This document shows, piece by piece, positions 14,101 through 22,274 of a stretch of 64,000 bases of DNA; the first letter of the stretch is position 1; every line of letters begins with the position of its first letter. Source of the stretch: Bolinopsis microptera (lineage: Eukaryota > Ctenophora > Tentaculata > Lobata > Bolinopsidae). The DNA is taken from NCBI RefSeq assembly GCF_026151205.1, contig NC_087078.1, positions 12,135,118 through 12,199,117 of the forward strand, in the 5' to 3' direction. A model generated the notes under the pieces. That model was not told the origin of the DNA. It made no database searches and was given only the letters and a program-made list of their open reading frames with translations. Both the position numbers and the translations under genes were made by a program.

Positions 14101-14931
14101 TACATGGGAGTGGTGAGTTCTTTAGCTAAGACAATATAACTGGAAAATAATCTTCCATCTAACTAAATCAAACTTTAATATATAAATATTTAACTGCAAT
14201 GATTCTAATAAAATGTCAATGTTCCATAATATCAATCGTATAAATCTCCAAATATCCAAACTCCCTACCCTTATCTGCCCGGAATCTGACCCTGCTCTTC
14301 CTACAGCGGCGACAGAAGACAGAGGTTCCAGGGGCAGCTCCCACTGAACCACAGGATCCGGATAACCAGTTGAACTTGGCTATGGACAAACTGGGCAACC
14401 TCCGCAGGGCTATCGGCACTTTCTTATTCACTCACACTGGCCGGAGCCCTAAGTCAGATGTAAGTGTTGTTTAACCTTGGTAATTTGTGGATTTGTTATT
14501 CTGTTCATCTAGATATTAAGGTCTATTTCAATATAACCAGAGCTAACATTCGTAATGTATATAATTTATAGTTGAATGTTTGTGATATTATAGGTTTAAA
14601 AAGTAGGAATTACCAAGTTCTCGCGATGTATCATGTAGTGTGATTGTAGTGCCCCCTTACATGAAATTATTTTATTTACGCCAAATCTAATCATTGAAAG
14701 TTTTGATTAATGGGATGCAATGATCCATTTTAAATTCTTTTTCTACCATAATGCTATTATCAAACCATCGTGATGACTAGATAGTAGATAATATATATAA
14801 TATATTGTACCAGTTGCTGTACTAGTTGCTGTACCAGTTTCTGTTATTGCTCTAAATTCCATAACATTCCATTTTCACAGGACGAAGTATTAGAGATGTT
14901 AGAAGCTCTAACAGTTGCCCTAAAGGAATGA
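590..14931 (+). CDS. SynGAP/DAB2IP/RASAL2-type Ras GTPase-activating protein, 3' portion (10 exons)
   Basis: Exons: 590-707, 820-1042, 1203-1293, 3087-3197, 3382-3584, 10353-10462, 12855-12978, 14034-14112, 14307-14459, 14881-14931 (TGA). All have GT..AG borders and matching phases, giving 420 codons plus stop. The 5' exons lie before the window. Exons 1-3 encode the C-terminal half of the RasGAP catalytic domain, including the family signature [12 protein letters not shown]. The catalytic arginine-finger region must lie upstream. Exons 4-5 resemble the segment after the GAP domain in SynGAP/DAB2IP ([16 protein letters not shown]). The last exons encode a polar tail and a short helix ([16 protein letters not shown]). 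The family stimulates GTP hydrolysis by Ras/Rap at membranes. Two introns host minus-strand genes (1480-2577 and 5130-9691), and another carries a 2-kb minisatellite. The GAP-domain call is firm; the C-terminal exons rest on phase continuity. Confidence 0.88.
1480..2577 (-). CDS. Small secreted protein of unknown family, nested in a RasGAP intron
   Basis: Four exons on the minus strand: 2465-2577, 2166-2318, 1814-1913 and 1480-1620. All have GT..AG introns with phases that join into one 168-residue frame. It starts with two adjacent ATGs (2577, 2574) and ends in TAG at 1480. The N-terminus ([21 protein letters not shown]) looks like a signal peptide. The mature part is mostly amphipathic helix and has cysteines in FCSEL, ASACADV, LRCLVV, ICLDF and EECPKD, which suggests a disulfide-bonded secreted protein. 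I do not recognise the family. The gene lies wholly within the 1294-3086 RasGAP intron, antisense to it. Its second intron contains a 44-bp C-run. Confidence 0.72.
2070..2113. repeat. Poly-C tract of 44 bp
   Basis: This is an uninterrupted C-run inside intron 2 of the nested secreted-protein gene, about 50 bp past the donor at 2165. On the minus strand it is a G44 run able to form G-quadruplexes. Similar G/C runs mark the ends of transposon-like elements elsewhere in the window, so it could be a remnant of one. Confidence 0.85.
3949..3990. repeat. AT-rich microsatellite
   Basis: A (TA)n-type stretch with interruptions lies in the large RasGAP intron. No gene sequence was recognised between 3585 and 4361. 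Confidence 0.6.
4362..4715 (+). CDS. Uncertain ORF of 117 codons in a RasGAP intron
   Basis: An open frame runs from ATG 4362 to TGA 4715. The predicted protein is rich in aromatic residues (Trp, Tyr, Phe) with several Cys and His, and has no domain I recognise. It lies on the same strand as the RasGAP gene, between exons 3382-3584 and 10353-10462. Those two exons join in phase without it, so it is not needed in that transcript. It could be an alternative exon, a transposon fragment or chance. Codon composition is not clearly coding. Confidence 0.2.
   Translation: MFKNTSGDWEGEPYLIFVLTRDSDSGFSMLEADLVHRCHVSGKKYGLHPNHYPDLWICCHDFVRFYDQMFSYFLQGVNLSKWWLNKNVRYFDIPHTYFKLNDGGNYQRFILGARYEP
5130..9691 (-). 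CDS. Cytochrome P450, 11 exons, nested antisense in a RasGAP intron
   Basis: Exons (minus): 9567-9691, 8891-9070, 8660-8735, 8395-8533, 7919-8107, 7547-7677, 7247-7342, 6269-6403, 5911-6054, 5527-5704, 5130-5399. The start is ATG 9691. Hydrophobic N-terminal segments are followed by a proline hinge ([11 protein letters not shown]), a helix-C region ([13 protein letters not shown]), the K-helix ExxR (EILRLHP), a PERF-type motif ([13 protein letters not shown]) and the heme loop [10 protein letters not shown] with the Cys ligand. It is expected to be a microsomal heme monooxygenase of about 555 aa; family and substrate are unknown. There are two oddities. The helix-I AGx(D/E)T motif is replaced by IDNMAKT. 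The last exon needs a one-base shift between ERWESGSKD and [11 protein letters not shown], because its 270-bp length does not fit the phase-1 join. The gene lies entirely in the 3585-10352 RasGAP intron. Confidence 0.85.
6655..7215. repeat. 19-bp minisatellite in a P450 intron
   Basis: About 29 tandem copies of a unit like CCTACCTTCCCTATTTCTA, with a C/T variant in some copies and two 18-bp units near 6905-6945. It fills the intron between P450 exons 7247-7342 and 6269-6403 and begins about 30 bp from the 5' splice site at 7246. The long frame across it ([12 protein letters not shown] repeats) is an artefact of the repeat. Confidence 0.9.
8309..8375 (-). mobile_element. 45-bp LINE 3'-end insertion flanked by an 11-bp target duplication
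   Basis: The direct repeat CCCTTAGAAGA occurs at 8309-8319 and 8365-8375. Between them, the minus strand reads a near copy of the 3' terminus of the LINE at 24446-27446 (CTTAGTTCCGACATAGTA followed by a TAG-rich tail). This fits an extremely 5'-truncated insertion made by target-primed reverse transcription. It lies in the P450 intron between exons 7919-8107 and 8395-8533. Confidence 0.6.
9066..9420. repeat. 35-36-bp minisatellite carrying nine copies of the P450 exon-2 acceptor
   Basis: Nine copies of a 35-36-bp unit plus a partial one. On the minus (gene) strand each unit contains TTCTTAACAAAC (branch-point-like) followed by CACCAG/GAC. The copy at 9071-9073 is the 3' splice site that joins in phase with exon 1 (CTTGG|G ACT ATA). 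The array therefore starts exactly at the exon 2 border and includes its first bases. Confidence 0.88.
9421..10352. other. P450 upstream region inside the RasGAP intron
   Basis: P450 exon 1 occupies 9567-9691. Upstream of it (9692-10352) lies the presumed P450 promoter. It contains a (TAC)n run at 9907-9925 that could be another LINE-tail remnant. I saw no other coding sequence before the RasGAP acceptor at 10350-10352. Confidence 0.4.
10491..12510. repeat. 15-bp minisatellite of 2 kb with higher-order structure
   Basis: About 134 tandem units of the type GTACCTACTTCTAGT or CTACCTACTTCTAGT occupy the RasGAP intron 10463-12854, starting 28 bp after the donor. Breaks (GTACTGTGTACCTACTTATAG) at about 11058, 11875, 12228 and 12278 divide it into blocks. 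The order of G/C/A variant units is the same at the start of the second and third blocks and at the ends of the first three. The long PTSSV and YLLLV frames are not genes. Confidence 0.93.
12651..12717. repeat. Short foldback hairpin
   Basis: An inverted repeat with arms of about 28 bp: TAATGAAGATCAGTCAAT at 12651 pairs with ATTGACTGATCTTCATTA ending at 12717, with an AT-rich loop. It sits in the RasGAP intron before exon 12855-12978 and could be a tiny MITE or an RNA hairpin. Confidence 0.7.
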
Positions 14932-16664
14932 CCCAGAGTACCGCGTGATGCCCATATAAGGAGTTAACACTTAACTTCACCCACCTGTCCCTGTTGACCT
15001 CCTGTCCTTCATCACTAACGTAGACCTGCATCACCGCCCAGATGAGTCATAATTCCTCACATTTTAGCGTTTATGAACCCTTTTAAAACCATCCCAGACA
15101 ATTACATTTAATTACATAAGTCATCATATCATTCTCTGTAATTATTTTAGTGGAGTATTTTATATACCTAATTGGCAATAATGTAGATCTTACTAAAAAT
15201 GTTCCTGATTTTTTACTTATCGACCCGTCCAAATTATGGCCATTCAAACTTTTTCCGCTGAATTAAGACTGGAAAAATTGTGAAACTGTACGTAATCTTT
15301 GGGTAAAGTTTTGGTTTTATAGTATTATCCATCAGGTTCAAAGGGATTTCAAGGGCAATTTTTAAGGAAAAATTCAATCCTTTCATAAGATAGTTTTTCT
15401 CAATTCTTTAATTTCCTTGAAATTGAATGTTGGAAGAGTCAGTTTGGTTATGCCAAAACCTAGGAATTTGCCAAAAGTTTGTGTTGCTTCAAGGATAAAA
15501 ACAAATTTTCTTGACCTAAAGTTCCCGTTCTTTTATCGCGACTAAATTATTGCCAACAAGGTAGCCATGCATATTTAAGAAATATTTATCATGTTGGTAG
15601 CAATTGCTATATCACACCACAAACTATTTGGTATCCTGTTCTTTTCTTTTATTTACAATCGCGTAATCGCAGTGTTCAAAAACACTGGTTTTGAAGTAAG
15701 TAATATGTGAAATATCATGAATTTGAATGAAATGTTAGCTATTGAATTGTGATTTTTGTGAATAGTTATTGTAGATCTCTTTCCTAACTTATTTATTTAT
15801 CTGTTCGTTTAATTTTAATGCCTCCATATATAGATTTGTTTGCCAATTATTCGTGAAAATTATGACATTTTGATTTGTAGTTGGGTATTGTGTTGCATAC
15901 TTATCTAAAAATTTCGTGTGCAGATTAAGCTATTGATATTTTGAGTACGTTGAACAATACATAGCTTTTATTAAAATTTCAAAATGGGAGCGATCGACAG
16001 CTTTTCGAAAGTCATACGTTACAAAAACATTTAATTAATGTTAATTTTATTAATATCCTTAGTGCGGTGAAACTTGATGTTTTTCGTTTACCTAATTCAC
16101 TTTTTCGATTAGTTCCTTGAATTTTTGGGATCGGAGCAGTAGGGTTTAAATTGGAACTCATGTTATCATTATTCATTGTATGTGTTCGTCGATTGTTCGC
16201 GCCGATCAAAAATTCCTTCTGAATGAATTTGTCTTCTTTCTTATGAATTTGAAAATGAATTTAGGAAATTTGGTTAGCCTCTTACTGTTAGGTCAATGTA
16301 ACGAATCTAACTTTATTTCTACGTTGATGAGCAACGTGCAATCAACAATTAAAATAAGAAAATGTTTGATTAATTAAGTAATGATCTTATAAATTCCACC
16401 ACAAAAAATCCTATACCACTTCCAGCGCAAAACTCATTCCCAAAACTGCAACTGTATCGCAAAAATGATAAAACAACTAACAAATTGTATTGTTAAACAT
16501 GGCTTAATTTTACCAAACCCGAATAATTAAGAAGAGTGAACCGGGCCGTGGTCATAATAATGTAATAGTGCTGTTCTGTGGTTATTATATTAATATACAT
16601 CGAACAGCTTCCATAGTCTATGTCTCGTGTTTGTATTTATGTGAGGCGCGTAGTGTATCCCTCC
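14932..16664. other. Convergent 3' flanks of RasGAP and anoctamin
   Basis: No coding sequence was recognised. The RasGAP stop is at 14931 (+) and the anoctamin stop is at 16665 (-), so both 3' UTRs fall here. TTTATT at 16312-16317 reads as AATAAA on the minus strand and is a candidate poly(A) signal for anoctamin. The short frames here look random. Confidence 0.5.
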
Positions 16665-19600
16665 CTATACTTTGGTATCTGCATCCTTTTGGATCTGTTC
16701 ATCACCCTTCTTCATTCCTTTCTGAGTATTAGTGCCCACAGATGTGAACTGAAGTAAGAAAATTTATTTATTAGTAATAATATTACCACAATCATGCGAC
16801 GGGGTAAAATAAAATGAGGTATCGACTGATAAATATAATATTCACTTTGGCAGCACTACTAAAAAATATATATATCAACAATGTCTCATAAACCATTCTC
16901 GAAGCATAATATAAATTCTGATAGCTGTAGGTTGACAATGAAATATACTAATAGCTTATATAGCTAATTGCTTGATGCATGATGCATTACTCACTTTTTT
17001 CTTGATGCTATCATCATCGTTGACGATATCGTTTGCGATAATCTCGTCAATGTCTATTCTGAGCTGTACAGAATCGGGCATATCCGGGATAAATATATCT
17101 ATCATCTTAACAACTCCTGAAAATTCTCTTGTCAATCTCAGTTTGACTTCTATAAATAGAATTGATAGGAAATACAACTTGAAACATCGTATTACAAAGT
17201 TCTTTCTGAAACATACGATAAACCGGAAAAAAGTAGGCATGTACAATAACATGCCAGCTGAGCTTCTACCTTACCTAAAACAACATGTATAATAACATGC
17301 CAGCTGAGCTTCTACCTTACCTAAAACAACATGTACAATAACATGCCAGTTGAGCTTCTACCTTACCTAAAACAACATGTACAATAACATGCCAGCTGAG
17401 CTTCTACCTTACCTAAAACAACATGTACAATAACATGCCAGCTGAGCTTCTACCTTACCTAAAACAACATGTACAATAACATGCCAGCTGAGCTTCTACC
17501 TTACCTAAAACAACATGTACAATAACATGCCAGCTGAGCTTCTACCTTACCTAAAACAACATGTACAATAACATGCCAGCTGAGCTTCTACCTTACCTAA
17601 AACAACATGTACAATAACATGCCAGCTGAGCTTCTACCTTACCTAAAACAACATGTACAATAACATGCCAGCTGAGCTTTTACCTTACCTAAAACAACAT
17701 GTACAATAACATGCCAGCTGAGCTTCTACCTTACCTAAAACAACATGTACAATAACATGCCAGCTGAGCTTCTACCTCACCTAAAACAACATGTACAATA
17801 ACATGCCAGTTGAGCTTCTACCTTACCTAAAACAACATGTACAATAACATGCCAGCTGAGCTTCTACCTTACCTAAAACAACATGTATAATAACATGCCA
17901 GCTGAGCTTCTACCTTACCTAAAACAACATGTACAATAACATGCCAGCTGAGCTTCTACCTTACCTAAAACAACATGTTCGAACACAATGACGAACAGTA
18001 GCCTAACAGTCGTGAGTTTCCAGAAGAAGAGATTGTAACTTCCCTGTTCGTCTCTATAAGCCCAGTACCTACAAGGTTCCGAGTAGCCTGTCATCTCCGG
18101 GGAAGCCACTGCCAAGCTGAAGTTAACATACCCTGACAGCATGTTCTTTCTTTTGGCATTCTTCTCCCTGAAATCCATCGCGAACAGCATCATCGGTAAG
18201 AAGTCGGAGGAGAATGCTATTATGAAGGCGTTGCACACCACCGCTATCTTACCCACTGCAGCTAGGATGTCAGACCAGATTCCGATGTCTTTACTCTTAA
18301 ATCCAATAGGTCTGCGGAGCTGAGCTACAAACTTGAAACTATCCAATCTCATTTCCAGGAGGTTATTCACCAGGGCTAGTAGGGGCGCTAAAGGGAATGC
18401 AGCTACGAAAATGGTCACGAACCCATACTGGATAACCATTTCCAAATACTCCGCAAATACATCGCGTGTCTCAGCTAGCTGGTAATCCCTCTCCCAGGGA
18501 GATTTCGTCTTCTTTGTTGGGTCTTTCTTCTTCTGTTTCTTCGGTTTTATCGCTTTTAGGCAGCTGTTCTTGTTGCTGATAATGATGGGGATGACGAATT
18601 GGGAGAAGGTGAAGATGAACTGTTTTCCAGCCAGAATGATGGCCATCTGTGTAGCCAGCTCAGAGATACAGCCACCTGGAGGGCAGTCTTCCATCTTTAC
18701 CCCAAAAACTCTTGGGTATTTCCCGGGGTACCTGCGACAGTACATCAGTGAAATTATATCATGATATGGTAATAAATAACAATCACACAACTCACTATGC
18801 AGTAAATCAATGACCATAGTTCCTCTTTATCTTGAGAAAGCTTCATTTTCTCCTCGATTATAAACGTTTGAGGTTACAGGCTCACTGAAATCGTGAAATG
18901 CCATATTGACTAATAAATGAAACATACCCATTTATCTTGCCTTTGAAGAAGCCAATGTAGACGAGAGTACTGTAGAAGTTGAACACTTCGAAAATATACC
19001 TCCTGATGGTCAGATTATTCTCGTACTCAAACTGAGTTTTGTGGTTTTCCCACTCGGTCATGGTAATAGCAAAGTAAGTGTAGTACTTGCTCATGATGAT
19101 GATCAGTGTCAAACTCATCACCCCAGCACTCACTGCTGATAACCACTTAGCGTACTTGGCTGTGTCTGGATTGTTGGAGAGAGCCAGGTAGACCGCCAGA
19201 TCGTAAACAATGACCGCCAGAGCGAATATGACCACGCACCCCAGGATTACGAGTATTGAAACGAAGGTTGTGATGTATCTGGGATACCGTTTCCGGCTGC
19301 TCATGCACGGCTCGTTGCGCTGTGATCTGGGGTTGAACTTCCACTTGTCGCAGTTCTGGGTGTAGGTGGGTCTTATTTGAGCGGTGGAGTGTTGTGTCTT
19401 GAGAGTTCCCCAAATGTGGCCCAGCATGGCCTCCTTTCTCTTCCACATTTCTAGAAAGTATGCCACCCAAATGGACATGAAGATGCAGAAGAGGAGAGTG
19501 GCGGGGTTGTTCACTGACGTTGCTTGCTGGGCTGTTTTGCAGATGTCTTTTATGAAGTACATTTCGCAACCTTCGTCCTCACACAAGGGACACATTTTGT

Positions 19601-20942
19601 ACTTTTTACCGCTCTCACAGATTTCAGTGCTTATGAAATCTTCTCCTCGAATGACAATTCCATATCCAAACACCAACGTTCCCATGATTGCTGGGATGAA
19701 GAGTGATTGAGTGTAAAAACCTGTCCACGCAAAATACATCCCGACTTTTTCCCCGAAGTAGTTTCTTATTTCGTTGAGAGGTTGATATTTGTTCCACTGT
19801 CGGAAACTGGCCCAGTAGAATCGTAGAAGCTGCCTGTGGTTCTTAGGTCGTTGAGTTCGGTCGATTTCATATGGTCCGTCATGTAGAGGGTAAGCTGCTT
19901 TGTAAGTTCCATTGGCTACCAATTCATCCACCCCAAATAGTTCTCTGTTTCCCTCTTTCAAGTAAACAGCCTGCTGCAGAATTCTGTAGACAACTATGCT
20001 TCTCTCAGCTGGACTGAAGAAGTCTCTCCTTTCAAAACCCAGGAACTTATCAGCATGGTGAACGACGAAAGGAGCTTTGACGATCTTTGGAAAAAAATTC
20101 TTCCTCATGTTGGCATAGAAGGTGTCTTTCCCGTGCAAGAAGTGAAATATCTTGTCCTTAAACCAGCTGAACAACCCTGACTTCTCGTCCCCCTCGTCAT
20201 CGTCATCACTGGACTCAGACTCTTCATCAGACATTTTCGGAAAGTCATCAAACATCCGCTTGTTCATCTTTTTTGTCTTCTTTTCGGCTGCACCTCGATT
20301 TCGTTCCAAATGAGCTTTTCTATCACATTTCAGAGCTTTCTCGAAGCCGAACTTCTCTGCCCACTTCATAAGTATCCTATTGGGTACACTCAGCTTCACA
20401 ACCCGCAAATGGTCACCAGACGCCCTGAACTCGTCTGTTTCTATAGCAATACCCATACCCTTAATATTCTTGTGAAAGTTTCTCCTGTATTTCACTTGTT
20501 TCTCTTCCTGCCTTCTCGCGTCTATCAGAATCTGATCTGCTCCAGACTGATCGAAAGAACTTTTCCTCCCGGCCAGTTTAACAGTTGGTTGAGGGGTCGC
20601 TGCTCCATCACCTCCAGTAGGGACCTGCAATGGAGTTGAATCTCCAGATTTTAGCTCTGGATCCTTCACATGTACAGGAATTTTATATACGAGAACAAAA
20701 TCAATGTCTAAACCTTTGTTTGGCTCTTTGCTGAACGTTCTGGCGGGATCTATTGGAAAAGCATAACTACCATCAGGTTGAAACTCTTGGTCTACCCCAC
20801 CCATCTCATAAGAAATGTAATCGTTGGTGTTTGCTCGAGGAGAGGCATCTTTTCCTAAATTTTCATCGGTGGTCAAACTATTTTTGAGCTGCTGCATAAG
20901 GAAATCCTGAGGCAGTTCCTCGTATTGGCCATTTGACTGCAT
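16665..20942 (-). CDS. Anoctamin (TMEM16 family) membrane protein, 4 exons, about 995 aa
   Basis: Exons (minus): 18928-20942, 17965-18731, 16995-17116, 16665-16748 (TAG), with matching phases. The start is probably ATG 20942; the frame is open for a short way upstream. The N-terminal cytosolic domain carries the anoctamin signature IDFVLVYK and an acidic run near residues 235-250. Membrane segments begin at YFAWTGFYTQSLFIPAIMG, followed by a Cys-rich extracellular loop and the conserved TM7-TM8 region (EYLEMVIQYGFVTIF, NNLLEMRLDSFKF, RRPI, DIGIW). Anoctamins are Ca2+-activated Cl- channels or lipid scramblases. The TM7 and TM8 acidic Ca2+ ligands are present, but the TM6 Asn/Glu pair appears lost (KQFIFTFSQFV). 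The short polar C-terminus continues after IPDMPDSVQL. The second intron starts with a 16-copy repeat of its own splice donor. Confidence 0.93.
17238..17965. repeat. 46-bp minisatellite carrying 16 copies of the anoctamin 5' splice site
   Basis: The exact period is 46 bp. The donor falls at 17965 in the real exon and at 17275 in the most distal copy, which is 15 periods away. On the minus strand each unit contains ACATGTTGTTTTAG|GTAAGG, the last 14 nt of exon 17965-18731 plus its donor. The units are nearly identical, with single C/T variants. Confidence 0.95.
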
Positions 20943-21458
20943 TTCTGCCAATCGTTTTTCATGAGATGTTATCAGTTATAAAGAAACTTTTAATGCTGCT
21001 AATCAGATACAATGCTATTAAATGCTAGTGCTTCTCTTACTAATTAAATTGGTTGATTACTAGGTCATTGAAGCACTTGACGTGTCCAAACGTCAGAACT
21101 GCTGGAGGTTAACGATATCGATTGGTTTAAATCATCACAAAGAAGAACAGCGGGAAACCTTGAAACTCTTAAAGTGTAAAACTAAAAAGAGCAGTTATAT
21201 TACCTGCAGCCAGTCCGTAATACCAACTGCTGTTGTAATTAACGAACCTATTCCTCTAAACTCCCCAAGTTCGGCTAATAGAAGCAGAACGTTATGATCA
21301 CGTGACAGGTATGACACGTGGGTAGTTGGCAATATCCGCTCATACTCTAGCGAGTTGAGACTGCCCGCACCTCATTAACTTCCTGGAGTTCTATTGGACG
21401 GTAAGCTCAGCTCACAAGCTCCGTTTTTACAGGTTCAGGTGTTGTGTGATGTGAAGGT
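20943..21458. promoter_or_regulatory. Anoctamin 5' flank with paired CACGTG E-boxes, possibly bidirectional
   Basis: This lies upstream of the anoctamin start and just before a possible plus-strand first exon at 21459. CACGTG occurs at 21299-21304 (context ATCACGTGAC, close to the TFEB/USF consensus) and at 21315-21320. No TATA box stands out. The regulatory role is inferred from position and motif only. Confidence 0.35.
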
Positions 21459-21521
21459 ATGGAAGAGGATACAATAGTGATAATGACTACAGCCCCCTAT
21501 AAAGAAGAAGAAGATTTGAAG
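21459..21521 (+). CDS. Candidate plus-strand first coding exon (21 codons), possible distal start of APPBP2
   Basis: ATG at 21459 opens a frame of 21 codons (MEEDTIVIMTTAP, then an acidic run) ending in AAG|GTAACA, a usable donor in phase 0. No partner exon was found nearby. The first recognised plus-strand exon downstream is APPBP2 at 41632, whose internal acceptor GTGCAG|GTT is also phase 0. Joining them would bring APPBP2 to about 590 aa, against 585 in human. The 20-kb gap and APPBP2's own ATG make this speculative. Confidence 0.25.
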
Positions 21522-22274
21522 GTAACATGACTTTAGGCACAAGAATATTGGTCATTGGAAATGGTCAAATGTTCCTTTTGTATAATTATAGGATGGAATA
21601 CCTCATATTTGGTATGATATTTATTCAAATGATTCATGGACACAAAAAACGATCGTATTGTGACAATAAATAATGTCAATATCAGATCTTGCGATGACAA
21701 TTTTCATTCATTTTCAATAATTCAACGTGAGTCAACATATATCATAACACTAGATACCGAAAACTAAAATTTTAGCTGACCAAATTTTTCGAATTTAGGC
21801 TTGTTAAAAGAGGCCAATAGTTATATTTCATGGTTTGTCATTATTTTATACTCAACAACTTAAAAAACAAGTTTAATCGTCTGTTATATTTATCGTATTG
21901 TAAGTCAGGCTGGAAATTCTAATGTATAAATACATATAATAATTTTCATTTAACGTTAGCCTTGCATCATCTAGATACCCAGGTAAAAACTGCATAGCCA
22001 TAAACATACTATTTAAATAAAATGCTGGTATTTATTACATTGACAGGGCACACATTGCTCGCGTCTTCTGATTACATAGACAAATGCATTTGTGAGATGC
22101 ATATCATTGGAATAATGTTTATCAGCGTCGTAACAATCCACATAACACTTACTTAAATTCCGTAATAATTAAACACTAAGCTCTATTAAATAAATATCTA
22201 ATTCCTGACTAATTAAACGTTAATTCTACACACACACATAACAACTATTCCCCACTAACACCACTAACAGCTCC
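21522..22274. other. GPHR 3' flank, no gene seen
   Basis: AT-rich sequence. TTTATT at 22031-22036 gives AATAAA on the minus strand, about 240 bp past the GPHR stop, and is a candidate poly(A) signal. There is a short CA run near 22229. Confidence 0.45.

Noticed and set aside
19147-19710. Plus- and minus-strand frames of 108-140 codons across the anoctamin exon
   Set aside because: They are alternative-frame shadows of the anoctamin coding sequence.
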